From Arachis hypogaea (taxonomy: Eukaryota; Streptophyta; Magnoliopsida; Fabales; Fabaceae), in assembly GCF_003086295.3 (NCBI RefSeq), contig NC_092046.1, positions 108,851,363 to 108,915,362 on the forward strand: 64,000 nucleotides of DNA, read 5' to 3'. This document shows positions 12,226 to 24,118 of the stretch, in pieces. The notes under the pieces are model-generated. The model was not told where the DNA came from, did not search any database, and saw nothing but the letters and a program-made list of their open reading frames with translations. Position numbers and translations under genes: made by a program. The first letter of the stretch is position 1; each line of letters begins with the position of its first letter.

Positions 12226-12263
12226 TTCTACCCACCTAATTGGGAATTTTGCCCACAAAATTC
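12226..12263 (-). promoter_or_regulatory. Polypurine tract with upstream 20-nt hairpin
   Basis: In element sense the pol stop TGA (12268-12270) is followed by a perfect 8-bp stem, GAATTTTG / CAAAATTC, with loop TGGG (12263-12244). After 18 nt that include the PPT AGGTGGGTAGAA, the LTR begins. The hairpin geometry matches that of the two Athila-like elements in this window. Confidence 0.75.
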
Positions 12264-12267
12264 AAAT

Positions 12268-13803
12268 TCAATTACCTGAGAATAAGTGCGGATAATCCGT
12301 TCGTATCTCCGACTCAAGTTCCCAAGTGTGTTCTTCAACACCGCCTCGACTCCAAGCCACTTTAACTAATGAAACCTCTTTTCCACGCAATCGTTTGATA
12401 CTAGTATCGTCAATTCTAACTGGAGCCACTGGAAGCGTCAAATCTTCCCTTAACTGAACCGATTCGGGTTCTAACACATGGCTAGCATCAGGGGTGTACT
12501 TCCGAAGCTGCGACACGTGAAACACGTCGTGCAGGTTCGAAGGATGAGGTGGTAGAGCCACGCGATACGCCACCGGCCCAATCCTCTCCAGGATCTGAAA
12601 TGGATCAATGTATCGAGGATTCAACTTCTTTGCTTTAATCGCTCTACCTATTCCTGTGGTCGGAGTAACCTTAAGGAAAACATGATCTCCTTCCTCAAAT
12701 TCCAAGGGCTTCCGCCTCTGATCGGCGTAACTCTTTTGGCGACTCTGCGCCGTAAGCATCCTATCTCGGATTTTCTTAACTTGTTCAGTAGTCTCAGCTA
12801 TCATTTCCGGCCCCAACAAGCCTTTCTCTCCAGTTTCATACCAGCATAGCGGAGATTGACATTTCCTCCCATACAATGCCTCATACGGAGCCATTCCGAT
12901 GCTCATATGGTAACTATTATTGTATGCAAACTCCACTAACAGCATATACCAATCCCAACTTGCCGGTTGATCCAAAACACAAGCTCTCAACATATCCTCT
13001 AGTGTTTGGATCGTCTTCTCAGATTGACCATCTGTTTGAGGATGGTAAGCTGTACTCAAGCTTAATCGGGTTCCAAAAGCTTTCTGAAATGCACCCCAGA
13101 ATCTCGAAGTGAAACGAGGATCTCTATCAGAGATTATAGTAGCAGGTACACCATGGAGTCTCACAATCTCCTTTATGTATAACCGAGCTAGCTCCTCAAG
13201 GGTGTAAGTCATCCGAATGGGCAAAAAGTGAGCTGACTTTGTCAGTCGGTCCACAATCACCCAGATAGCATCAAAACCAGTCCTTGGCAATCCCGACACA
13301 AAGTCCATTGCAATACTTTCCCACTTCCATTGCGGAATCTCTAAAGGTTGCAACATCCCGGAAGGTCTTTGATGTTCAATCTTTACCTTTTGACAAGTTA
13401 AGCACTTTGAAACATATTCCGCCATATCATTCTTCATACCCAGCCACCAAAACATCGCCTTTAAATCATGGTACATCTTAGTACTTCCCGGGTGAATGGA
13501 GAATCCGCTTTTGTGTGCCTCCTTTAAGATATCTTGCCTCAAAGTACCAACATCCGGCACAATGATCCTACCCTTGAATCTCCATAACCCATCTTTTTCT
13601 TCCGACACTCTCCACTATTTTCCTTGCTCGATAGCCGGTAACACCTTCCATAACGCTTCATCATTTTCATGAGCCTTTAGGAGTTCGGACTTAAAGTCAC
13701 TTGAGATTTCTAATCGGCTTAAACACAAGGTTCCAGATACTTCTCGAGCACCAATTTTTAGACTCTCGAATCCCTTGAGCAACTTCTCCTCTTGAAGCAT
13801 CAT
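12268..13803 (-). pseudogene. Tekay-type pol, integrase and chromodomain part
   Basis: This is the same reading frame as the upstream pol parts. Integrase inserts the cDNA into the genome. It shows a zinc-binding HKSGFSIH...CLTCQ region, then the core with AMDFVSGLP, SDRDPRF and YHPQTDGQSEK (the D,D,E catalytic triad). A GPY-like segment around PFQILERIGPVAYRVALP precedes a C-terminal chromodomain-type tail, SLVKVAWSRGGVEEHTWE, near the stop at 12268. An in-frame TAG at 13615-13617 splits it just before the zinc region, where a Gln codon is plausible. The 5' portion (13618-13803) is the RNase H-integrase linker. Apart from the stop the fold looks complete. Confidence 0.93.
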
Positions 13804-14880
13804 TCAAGACGCATATAACGACTTCCGACTTAACGCATCCGCCACTACATTTGCCTTTCCCGGATGGTAATTCAACTCAAAGTCGTAGTCCTTCAATAAT
13901 TCCATCCACCTCCTTTGCCTCATATTAAGCTCTTTCTGATCAAAGAGGTATTTCAAACTCTTGTGATCGGAAAAGACTTGGAACTTAACCCCATAGAGAT
14001 AATGCCTCCACACCTTCAAGGCAAATACGACCGCAGCGAGTTCCAGATCGTGCGTAGGGTAACTAACTTCATGAGGTCTCAACTGTCGTGAGGCATACGC
14101 CACCACATTATGATGCTGCATCAGCACGCACCCTAGACCCTTCAACGATGCATCACAGTACACCTCAAAAGACTCGTTCGGCTCAGGTAACACTAACACA
14201 GGTGCAGTGGTCAACTTTTTCTTCAATGCCTGAAAGCTCTCCTCGCACTCAGGAGTCCAAACAAACATAGTGTCTTTGCGAGTTAACTTTGTCAACGGCA
14301 AAGCTAATTGCGAAAAGCCTTTGATGAACCTTCGGTAATAGCCAGCTAAACCCAGAAAACTCCTTATTTCAGTTACTGTGGTTGGTTGCTTCCATTCCAT
14401 CACAGCCTCCACCTTAGTTGGATCTACGGCTATTCCCCTCTTACTCACCACGTGACCCAAAAACTTTACCTCATCCTTCCAAAACTCACACTTAGACAAT
14501 TTCGCATAGAGTTTCTTCTCCTTTAAAATTTGCAACACGGTCCGCAAGTGTTCCGCATGCTCTTCTTCGGTCTTGGAGTAAATCAGTATGTCGTCAATGA
14601 AGACAACAACGAATTTATCCAGAAACGGACGGAATACTCTATTCATGTAATCCATAAACACTGCAGGAGCATTCGTCAACCCAAAAGACATCATAGTATA
14701 CTCGTAATGACCATAACGAGTCCTGAAAGCGGTCTTAGGGATATCCTCACCCCTTACCCTTATTTGGTGATAACCGGATCGCAAATCGATCTTAGAGAAA
14801 ACCCCAGCTCCTTGTAACTGATCCATGAGATCATCAATCCTTGGCAATGGGTACTTATTCTTTATAGTGACCTTGTTCAG
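13804..14880 (-). pseudogene. Tekay-type pol, reverse transcriptase and RNase H part
   Basis: This frame continues the RT after the TAG at 14881 and closes at a TGA (13804-13806) where Trp is expected. RT motifs are [25 protein letters not shown] and the catalytic [12 protein letters not shown]. It then carries the Ty3-type RNase [44 protein letters not shown] and [10 protein letters not shown] copies element RNA to DNA, and RNase H removes the RNA and frees the polypurine primer. The MMSFGL block differs slightly from the usual MPFGL. Confidence 0.93.
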
Positions 14881-16116
14881 CTACCTGTAATCCACACAGA
14901 GCCGCATACTTCCATCTTTTTTTTTCTTTACCAGTAACACTGGAGCACCCCACGGGGAAACACTTGGTCGGATAAAGTTCTTACCCAACAATTCCTCTAA
15001 CTGAGACTTTAGCTCGGCCATCTCTAACGGTGACATCCTATAAGGAGCACTTGAGATTGGTCCCGCCCCAGGCACCAACTCAATAGCAAACTCGACCTCT
15101 CGGTTAGGTGGAAATTCCTCAATATCATCGGGAAACACTTCCGGAAACTCACACACTACCGGAATCTGATCCAACTTTTGATCATCACCCGAAACACCAG
15201 CGGTTAACAACAGGATACCCTGACATTCGATTCCAGAACAGTTCACCATCATCGAATTCAAGTAATAATTATTCACCACGACCGGCCCTTCTGTATCTTC
15301 CGGCATAAAGTACACCGACTTTGTAGAACAATCAAGCAGGACATGGTTCTCAGATAACCAGTCCAATCCCAAGATAAGATCAAGACCGATCATCGGTAAG
15401 CAGATTAAATTATGGACAAAATCACGCTGCTTGAACCTGAATGAAACTTTCGGGCATCCTAGCCTAGTTACCATGGCCTCATAGGTAGCATTATACACTT
15501 TTAAGTCATAACCTAAGGTTACGATCTTCAATCCTAACTCATGGGCTTTCTCAAATGCAATAAATGAATGTGATGCTCCCGAATCAAATAAAGCATTTAA
15601 AGTTTGACCAGCCATTTCACAGTTACCTCGAATGAGTGTCTCAGATCCCTCTGCACCCACAGCTGAGGTGGTGAACATCCGACCAGTCTGTTGTGCTTTT
15701 CCAGCACCTTGCTTTTGCTTCTCCGGACAACTTGTGGCTTTATGCCCTGCTTTTCCACAATTGTAGCACAAACCCCATCCGGCTTTGCATGGTGCTCCCG
15801 GATGGTGACTTCCACACCTAGTACAAGCTTGATCATTCTGAGGCTGCTTCCCAAACCTTTTCCATTGGGAGTGGTTGTTGTTGGGCCTCCTAAAAGAACC
15901 TCCCCTCTTGAAGGGCGGACCTCTAGGTGCAAAGCTCTTCCCTCGATTTTGTGAAAATGATCCTTTGTGACTCCCTTTCTCAGTGGCTGCCCTCTTCACA
16001 CACTCTTCAGCAACCCTACACTTGTTCACCAACTCGGAGAAAGTCCTAATCTCCATTGACCCCACCGAACCGAAAATATCACTCCGGAGTCCTCCTTCGT
16101 ACTTACACACTTCCAT
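14881..16116 (-). pseudogene. Tekay-type gag C-terminus, protease and RT N-terminus
   Basis: The frame holds the C-terminal Gag with a CCHC zinc knuckle (CYNCGKAGHKATSC) preceded by a CTRCGSHHPGAPC motif. It is followed by the aspartic protease with FDSGASHSFIAF (catalytic Asp) and ILGLDWL. The RT N-terminus has FIRPSVSPWGAPVLLVKKK and RLCVDYR. A TAG at 14881-14883, directly after CVDYR, replaces what is normally a Gln before LNK. The 5' end overlaps the gag frame at 16026-16718 in a different phase, so a frameshift near 16110 separates them. Confidence 0.92.
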
Positions 16117-16718
16117 TCCTCATATTCCACCGGAGTCCCTTGACACATACGAGAGAATCTGAACAGCTCCTCAAACTTGTCAGTATACTCAGATACGAAC
16201 ATAGTACCCTGCTTCAGCTGCAACAATTCAAGCTCCTTGGCCGTCCTAGCAGAAGTCGGAAAGTACTTCTTATAGAACTCCTCTTGGAAGACATTCCAGG
16301 TGATATAATCATCACCCTGCTGCAGGAGGCGTCGGATTCCTTGCCACCAATGCGACGCTTCCCCAGTGAGCAAATAGGTAGCGAACTCTACACGCTGCCC
16401 TTCAGGTACCACCTGCGCTTGCAGTGCTCGTTCCATGGCTTGAAACCACGTATCGGCTTTAGTCGGGCTAGTAGTTCCCTTGAACTTAGGGGGATTAACC
16501 TTCAAAAAGTTTGCCAGTGTCATCGGGCCCTGAACTCTACCTCCGTCATTACCATGGTTGTTCATCTGTTGACCAAGAGCCTCAGCAGTGGCTTGCATAG
16601 TAGCAGCCATGTTCTCCAACGCAGTCATAAAGTTCACCGGGTCATTAGGATTAGTCTCCGGCGCACGAGCATTAGTACGACCTCTCTCACGACCTCTACC
16701 GCGTCCACGAGGCGCCAT
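16026..16718 (-). pseudogene. Tekay-type gag, N-terminal part
   Basis: I chose the ATG at 16716-16718 (MAPRGRGRGRERGR) because this basic Arg-Gly start follows the PBS by about 200 nt and the protein matches chromoviral Gag from there. The capsid-like retrotransposon gag domain is visible as KADTWFQAMERALQA, FATYLLTGEASHWWQG, FQEEFYKKYFPTSART and YTDKFEELFRFSRMC. Near EYEEWKC the frame shifts and the rest (to 16026) is out of phase. The true continuation is the frame at 14881-16116. Gag would form the virus-like particle around the RNA. Confidence 0.9.
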
Positions 16719-16920
16719 TTGGTTCCTATACACACCAAACAATCGATATTAAGTTGATCAGTCTCAATATCGGAAGTTCAGTGCTTCAAAGTCCCAAATG
16801 CATGCTCATGAACGTTTATGCCAATTATATCAAGCAGATATACTAGTAGCACATAACACACACACAGAGAATGCACAGAAGCATAGTCAGTCCATTCCTC
16901 AGGCTCTACAGGAACGAACT

Positions 16921-16932
16921 GCTCTGATACCA
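16921..16932 (-). other. Primer-binding site, initiator tRNA-Met type
   Basis: The minus strand reads TGGTATCAGAGC, three bases (TTA) inside the LTR end. It is the standard PBS of chromoviruses and many Ty1/copia elements. The 200 nt up to the gag start (16719-16920) are non-coding leader. Confidence 0.93.
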
Positions 16933-16935
16933 TAA

Positions 16936-19900
16936 TGTAACACCCTACCATACAGAGTCTTATGCTTAAGTCATAATTCAGAGATGGCAAGGTATTACGA
17001 CCTCTAAAACAAAAATTTAGTACGTATAGTATTATGAATGATTGATTATAACTAGGAGCCTTTGAAGAAAAAGGGGTAAACAAAAACCGTAACTCGAAAA
17101 CGCAACACTCCGAATGATAACGTAACGAGCAAAGGATAAGCTAGCGCAAGATCATATATATAAAGAGTGTCAAAAACGGGAATATCAAGACTCAAAACCC
17201 GGTTGCGAAGATAACCGGTCCGAGCATAGCAATATATACATATAATAAAATAAGGAAAACCCCAAGGAAAACCCAAAGGGACATAAATACCGAAAACCTA
17301 ATCTCCAAAATCCCCTCTAGAAGGAGTAATCACAGTTTGTATTATTTAATGGAGATAAAAGTATCTAAACAAAATATATATCCCAAAACAGAGTCCCGAG
17401 AACAAAGGATCTTCGCTAATCCAGAAGTCTCCAGCATGCCTCAACGAGAAGCCTCGCGTCCTGCATCTGAAAACCACAAAATCCGCATGGGTGAGAACCA
17501 GAGGTCCCCAGTACGGTAACAGCTTCCACATATATAATACATAATAATAGAGGAAAGCCGAAGGCAATCCTAGAACTTCCTTCAGATAATATCAAAGCTT
17601 ATAAACAAGCTAAACCGTAAGTGGCAACTGACTAAAGATTCTTCAGTCTAACTAATACTTCCCTTTCCAATTCCTTCAGACCTCCCAACCACCAGCAGGA
17701 GTATAATATAGCAAACACAGTTATATCAGACAAGAGATTTACAAATAGGAACAGATAAGGCATTTAGGCAATTAGCAAGTAATATGCAGTCAAATAGGCA
17801 ATCTCAAACAATTCATGTAGTATGCTTATGATGCATGCCTGTCCCTAGTGGCTGATGATATCATCTGTCGGTTATAGAGCCAACCCGACAAGTCCTGGTA
17901 GCTAGCCATTGGACTGTCCCTCTGTCGTGCATCCCCAACTCGAGTTATACTCATCATAAACTTGATCATAATCATGATCCATATCCATCACCCTCACTGG
18001 TGAATATTTATCCATCACCATCACTGGTGAATATTTATGGGGGCGAGCTCATCCGGGCCTTTCACAGTGCCCGGCCACACTTACGACATAGGGTCAAAAG
18101 AGCTTCGAGTCTCAACCTGGAGCACATGGTGGCTAGCCATTGCTACTACCCAGGGAAACCCTCATCTCCAATGGTGGAAGTGCAAACCTTCACAATTCAA
18201 TCAACATCATATATGCATTTATACTTGGCCATAAACATGGCTCCGCCGTAACACGGCAATAATCTAGCCATCCGGCTCACGGTTAAATCCATAACCAGCC
18301 AATTCATTAACAATTACGGCCCTTCGGCCCATGGCACAACAAGCACTTCCACCGCCATTCTCCGCATCTCACATAATCATCTTTGATCCTCAATGATCAT
18401 TCATTTTTCCCTTGCTTCACTCGCAAGTTACCACATTCACTAGCCCTTTTTCTCATGCTAGGCATATCATAATGATTTAAGACATAAGTGGTGAGATCGG
18501 AGGCTTAGAAGTATGAAATTTGGCTTTTAAAACTCAAAAATCAACTTTGGGATGAAAACAGGTCCACGCGTACGCGCACTCCACGCGCACGCGTGGATGG
18601 CGCTTTCTCGAAGAACGGCGCGTACGCACCAAGTGCGCCTATGCGCGAGGGGTCATTCTGCTAAAAATTTTCTAAGTTAAAAGCTGCAGAATTTATAGAT
18701 TCAAACCCCAATCTTCCGACGGACATAACTTCCTCATTTTAAATCGTTTTTCACTCGTTCTTCGAACGGCATGGACATCCCGGATCCAATTTCATTTCTA
18801 AACAGATTTGGCACAAATCAGAGATCCGTAGTCCAAGTTATGTCCCGTCAAAGTATGCCCAAAAACCATGTTTTCATACAAAACCACAAGGTGCCATTTT
18901 CAAAACAAGCCACTTTCAACTCTTTTCAAAATCAATCAAACATGCCAATTTTAATCCTTCTCTTTGAAATCATTCAAAATGTACCAAAATCAACAACAAG
19001 CCATCCTCAACTCACACATTGACACTTTACCAAGGTTTCCAAAACCACATCCAACCATTTTAACACTTCTCAATCAAATGGCTAAAGGACAAACACAATA
19101 TCATGTCATACATCCTTCCTCATCCCAATTTCCAATAATACCATTTCCAATTAACCATCATTATACATAATCAACATCATACTCACCATCAACATGGTAC
19201 CACCCATCAATTCAACCTCAATCATCCATCAAGCATATATCACAACACGCATTTCTCATATTTCACACAATCAAGGCATCAATATTCATAATCACATATA
19301 TGAACACATCATATATTTCAACCATTCAACAACACCAACAATTCAATGCCTATCTTAGGGCCTCTAGCCTAAGTATTTCCTACCACATTACATATTAGAT
19401 ACGGGAAACTAAAACCATACCTTAGCCGATTCCCCAAGCTCAACCGGAGCACTTCCAAACCACTTGTCCACAAGCTCTCAAGGTATCAACACCTCCAAGA
19501 ACAGATTTTATCACACAAAACCCTCTTCCAAGCTTTCCAAAATCACCAATCAAGCTCCAATATTCACATATACACAACCTAAGCCACAATCATCATACCC
19601 ATACACAACATCTCAATACCCAAACATCATAGAACAACAAATTATACTAGGGTTGAGAATCTTACCACACCCAAGGTCCAAGGAGACAAGATTAACCTTC
19701 TCCTTCAAGAGAGTTGGGTCCTATAACATCAAAGAACCCAAAATCTCAACATTTTTGCTCATGAAACTCGAAATCAAGGGCTGGAATTTCGAACAGTAAA
19801 ACGTGGCTTACCTCAAGATTGATTGTATGGGTTTTGTAGAGCTCTCCGCGGTGAACGCGTGGCCGCAAACGGAGCGGCAATCGGAGCTCTAGATCAAAAG

Positions 19901-20235
19901 TTATGGTGGTTTGAAGATTAAGTGAGAGAAAGAACTTGAGAGAGTGTTCTTCCCTCCATAGCCTCCATTTTCAGCGTGTTTAGTGTGTTGTGAGGAGAGA
20001 GAGTGCTGAAAACTAGGGTTTTGGTTTAGTTATGTTGGGCCAAGGGCCCATTTTGGGTCCGGTTGGTCCGGTTTGGCCCGTTCGGTCCAATCTTGGTCCG
20101 ATTTCTATAAAATTGGTACCGAAATTCTCGTCTCAATTTCCTCTATCACATTTAGCCATAAAAATAACATTTTTGGCTTTCTAGAATAAATTCTCATTTA
20201 TGGGTTAATTAGCCATTAATTAACCGGGTCTTACA
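16936..20235 (-). repeat. 5' LTR of the Tekay-type element (3,300 bp)
   Basis: It is the same length as the 3' LTR and identical to it at nearly every position I compared, with a constant coordinate offset of 8,010. As the 5' LTR in element sense it carries the promoter region, but I cannot place a TATA box with confidence. Confidence 0.95.
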
Positions 20236-20848
20236 TACCCCATCCTTCTTCCCCTTCAGATGTAAACAGGACCCACTACAGGATATAAAGGTGATAAAAA
20301 TCTTGTCTTTTGGCTGCAAAGATTGATCAGGGACAGTAAGAGCTGGTAGTGTATTTTGGGTGGCGCCTTCAGCTTAGCGTAGGAATTTTGGTTTAGTCTC
20401 TCACTGTCGGATTGATCCACCGAGAGATTAGGAGTTGTGCAGACTGGTTAGATTAGTTTGGATTCCAGATTGGGGGCTTTCTTTATGGGCCAGGGCCCGG
20501 AGTGTTATATATATATATATATATATAAGCAGTATAAGTTGGTACACTGACTTGACTTCTGTATGACTCTTGTTTATAATGTTTGTGATGTATATTATTC
20601 TACTTATCTTACATGCCACTTTACTCATTGGTTTCTTGTAATTTTGTACGTGAATGTTTAAGCTTTCCGAGATCTGCCGTTTTTGTACCAAGATTTTCAC
20701 ATAAAAAAGAGGAAGTTTCCAAGAAAAATTAATCTCATGCTAACACGATTACAGGCTTAATAATAAGTAATAGTTAAGTCTAGGAAGGCAAGTTAGTAGC
20801 GCTCGGTTTTCAGTATGATCATGACATATTGGAAATTGGGTCGTTTTA

Positions 20849-21939
20849 GCGTACACTTGGCATAAAATTTCAGCGACTCCGCTTATACATCCGATAGTCT
20901 ACACCGCTTCGGATAGTATAATCTTTCATCGCCATAATAACAGCTTCCCTGGAACTGAATTCCATTTCCACGACAAATTCACCATCTGCCACAATAGAAA
21001 TTTCTACCACGACAGCCATACGATAAATATTTAATAAGTGAAATTAAAAGTAAATCAATACTCACTAAATCAATATTAATATAAATAAATTTTACATCAA
21101 GTTATTATTATCTCAATTTTAACAAAATAAAAACATAAACACATAAATAAATACTAATTAATAAATATTAATTAATATTTAACTAAATCAATAACTAACT
21201 AATAATATTATTAACTAAATAAACACATAAACAAATACTAATTAAGTATATTATCAAATGTCACGTAATTATTTGGTCCATCGATCAATATAAATTATTA
21301 CAAAATTCTAATCCTTCGTATAAATATAAGCAATTACGTACCTGCATTCATATATTCTGGAAACTCCGGAGCATGCATGACTTCTAAATCCAAAATTCAC
21401 ATGAAAGATGGCTCCTCAAATGGATGTTCGTTTGCGAGTGCATTTGTCACGTCTGTCACATTTAGTGCCATAGTGCCGTCACCTTGATTTTCGTCTCCGT
21501 CTGGACCAACGACTTCGTAATTGCTTTCAAACTCTTTCTTATTGTCACTGTTGTAATCTTCCCGTTCAATATTTTGGTCGGCTTCAGATTGTTTGAATTC
21601 AATATACAACTCAATGAATGATATCTAAGTGTGAATTTCAATGTACATTGAAAGCATCTCTTACATGCTCGCTTCATCAGTTACATATTTGGTTTGAAAT
21701 TGAACGAATCCACCAAATACCAGTATGGGATATCTGTATAAAATACATTATCTTTTTCTTGACAACCCAGAACCTATCTTCTCACAAATCACACCTTTTA
21801 GTTCTTCGAATGAGATTGTGAATGAAATAACAATATCTAACAGATTTTCACAAATAAATTTTACTCCTTCAGATGTTTGTAATAAAATCTGACCAAAGTA
21901 ATATACTTTTAGTAAGATTCTATCATCTATTTTTCTCAC
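20849..21939 (-). pseudogene. MULE transposase, N-terminal segment
   Basis: The likely start is near 21939. The N-terminal ubiquitin-like/PB1-like region reads VYYFGQILLQTSEGVKF...SFEELKGVICEKI. An acidic linker (EADQNIEREDYNSDNKKEFESNYEV without a break in the DNA) leads to EHPFEEPSFM and HAPEFPEYMNAG. An intron follows, with donor GCAG|GTACGT at 21342/21341 and an acceptor near 21000. The next exon begins the MuDR DNA-binding domain (VADGEFVVEMEFSSREAVIMAMKDYTI, interrupted by a frameshift at about 20890) and stops at KFYAKCT, where the solo LTR enters. Stops, for example after PSFM, show it is a relic. It would have encoded a transposase of roughly 750 residues. Confidence 0.85.
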
Positions 21940-22680
21940 TCACATGAATAAGAACTTCAGTATCAAATTTTTTTACTTGATACAAAAGAACAGAGATAGA
22001 GGAGCTGAGGGAAGAAGAACAACAACAACAACGAGAGGAGATCTCAGAGCTCGAATACGAGTTACACAGACTTATGTATATTTAGGAAAATGCTATGTGT
22101 CCTTTAAAATTCAGCCTTCAATCAGCCTTTTAATTCAAATAATATTATTTAATTAACATTCCTAGTTTGTAGTTAAACATGTTGGTAATTAAAATTAATT
22201 TAAATTTTAAATACTAGAATTTCTCTAACTCCCTGCTGACTTTATAAAATAGTTATTTTATCATTGTTTCATTTTTTTTGTACGTCCCCCCCTCTCTCTC
22301 TTTACAAAATTTTCATAGAAGATTATTACTACTCTACAGGTAAATTTATTACTTTATATTTAATATTTTATTATTATTATTATTAGATGAGTCATGCTAT
22401 TTTGTTCTTATTTGGGGTGACTATACATGCTAACTCAAAACTCATTCATCATCATTGTTGAATAAAATTTTAATAAGATTATATCAACATTTGAATTAAA
22501 CAATAAACGAATTATGAGTCTATGCATCAATATTCTTTCCTCTTCTTCACTTTTTTTTTCTTTCTTTCTTTTATTTTTTTATTTCTTTATCTCTAGAATG
22601 ATTAGAGAAGACCACCAATATAAAATAATTAGACCGAATTAAAAATAAATAAATGAACAATTACAAGTATTCGGGAGAAA
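21940..22680. other. Intergenic AT-rich DNA upstream of the MULE relic
   Basis: The stretch may include the 5' UTR of the MULE (a purine-rich segment with caacaacaacaac near 22020). I found no clear terminal inverted repeat and no further gene. Confidence 0.5.
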
Positions 22681-23545
22681 AAAAAAGATAACAAATAAAA
22701 ATTTAATAAAGGTTTATAATTTTCAACAATTTTTTTATTATTAGTTGAATCTTTTTATTACTTATTTGAACATTAACGATGCTTTTAAAATTATTAAAAT
22801 AGATGTTCATAATTTTTTTTAATTGTAACACATCTAAAATTATTAAGTTATACAGAAAATATTTTTAAAACACATCTAAAATCATAAATTTAAAATTTAA
22901 ATTTAAACATTAAAAATAAAATTAATTTTTTATATCTTATTCAATAAAAGCTCATCTAATATTTCTTTTATTTAGTAGTTAGATTTTTTGGTTACTTATT
23001 TAAATATTAATACTTTTAAAATTATTAAAATGTATGTTCGTAAAAAAATTTATTTTTGTTTTCAATTGTAACATATGTAAAATTATTAAGTGATACACAA
23101 AATATTTTTGAAACACATCCAAAATCATAAATCAGAAATTTAAATTAAACGTTAAATATAAAATTAATATTTTTATATCTTATTTGATAAAAACTCATCT
23201 AATATTTGTTTTTTTATTATTTGTTGGATTTTATCGTTATTTATTTGAACATTAACACTTTTAAAATTATTAAAATGTATGTTTATAAAAATTAGTTATT
23301 TTTTCAATTATTACACATTTAAAATTAATGACTGATATACAAAATATGTTTGAAACACATCCAAAATTATAAATCTAAAATTTGAATTGAAACAATAAAA
23401 ATAAAACTAATTTTTTTATATCTTATTCGATAAAAACGCATCTAATATTTCTTATTTTTCATTAATATTTTTAAAATGATTAAAATGAATAATTAAGCTA
23501 AGTTTTTTAGATCTTATTCAATAAAAGTATATCTAACATTAATTT
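22680..23545. repeat. AT-rich tandem repeat, about 3.5 units, period about 230-245 bp
   Basis: The landmark cttttaaaattattaaaat recurs at 22782, 23013 and 23258 and in altered form near 23466. Between landmarks the same order returns: a (t/c)aacacat(c/t)taaaat word, cacaaaatattt, aaacacatc(t/c)aaaat, then tatcttattc(a/g)ataaaa and catctaatatttctt. Copies differ by many substitutions and small indels. It has no coding capacity. Confidence 0.8.
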
Positions 23546-23870
23546 AAAATATAATCTCTTTTAAGGGGTTTAGATGTGTGGGTTAATAATTCAAACCTTT
23601 AAAATTTATCTTTTGAATTTTAAAATTAAAATTTTTAATTTTACAGAATTTAATTTTTGGATGCGTATTTAAATGATAATTTATTAATAATTAAAAAAGC
23701 TAAAATTGAAACAAAAAATTTAAATTTCAGTTTTATTTAGTTTATATTTTAGATATGTATTTAATTTTCAAAAGACACTAAATTTATTTAGATGTATTTG
23801 TTTCAATGTTTTTAAATTATTGTAATAAAAAACTGAATAAAAGATCACTTTTAAAAAATATCTAACCATA

Positions 23871-23873
<3 letters not shown>

Positions 23874-23922
<49 letters not shown>
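23874..23922. repeat. (TA)n microsatellite
   Basis: A 49-bp AT/TA run with no interruption. Confidence 0.95.
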
Positions 23923-23927
<5 letters not shown>

Positions 23928-24118
23928 AATCGGACCCACCGATTAATATTCACAAATTTAAATAAAATATATAATAATCAAATCGGACCGTCCAATTTAA
24001 TTTTTGCAAAATAAAAAAATTAAACCTATATAAAAATCGGACGGTTCGGTCAATTATGTCAAAATTTAAATTCTCCCTCCCACACAAATCAAACGATTTG
24101 ATTGGTGGGTCAAATTTT
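23928..24118. repeat. Short inverted-repeat segment, possible MITE
   Basis: The left edge has aatcggacccaccgat and the right edge reads, reversed, gacccaccaatcaaa. Internal aaatcgga words recur. No convincing TSD was found, so a decayed MITE is only a suggestion. Confidence 0.3.

Larger units (their letters stand above)
8926..20235 (-). mobile_element. Complete Tekay/Del-type chromovirus (Ty3/gypsy), 11,310 bp
   Basis: Two 3,300-bp LTRs flank a 4.7 kb interior read on the minus strand: PBS, gag, protease, RT, RNase H, integrase, chromodomain, PPT. The 5-bp TSD taccc is perfect (8921-8925 and 20236-20240). The integrase C-terminus carries a chromodomain-like tail, which places it among chromoviruses. 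The LTRs look almost identical by eye (one clear difference, T at 12089 versus C at 20099), so insertion is recent. Yet the coding region has a frameshift and three in-frame stops, so this copy cannot make its own proteins. Confidence 0.95.
6409..20848 (+). repeat. Solo LTR, Tekay/Del type (about 3.1 kb), itself interrupted
   Basis: Removing the element at 8926-20235 and one taccc leaves about 3,125 bp that begins TATAACAACTCTAATTTTTG and ends GGGTCGTTTTA. These look like TGTAACAACTCT...TTACA-type termini in which both outer dinucleotides changed by a C:G-to-T:A transition. The flanks gcata (6404-6408) and gcgta (20849-20853) fit a decayed 5-bp TSD. The MULE reading frame is continuous across the insertion (KFYAKCT, then QYGSGCDW), which confirms the borders. 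There is no coding capacity. It holds a (TA) run at 7951-7980 and a tandem repeat at about 8466-8660. Confidence 0.8.
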
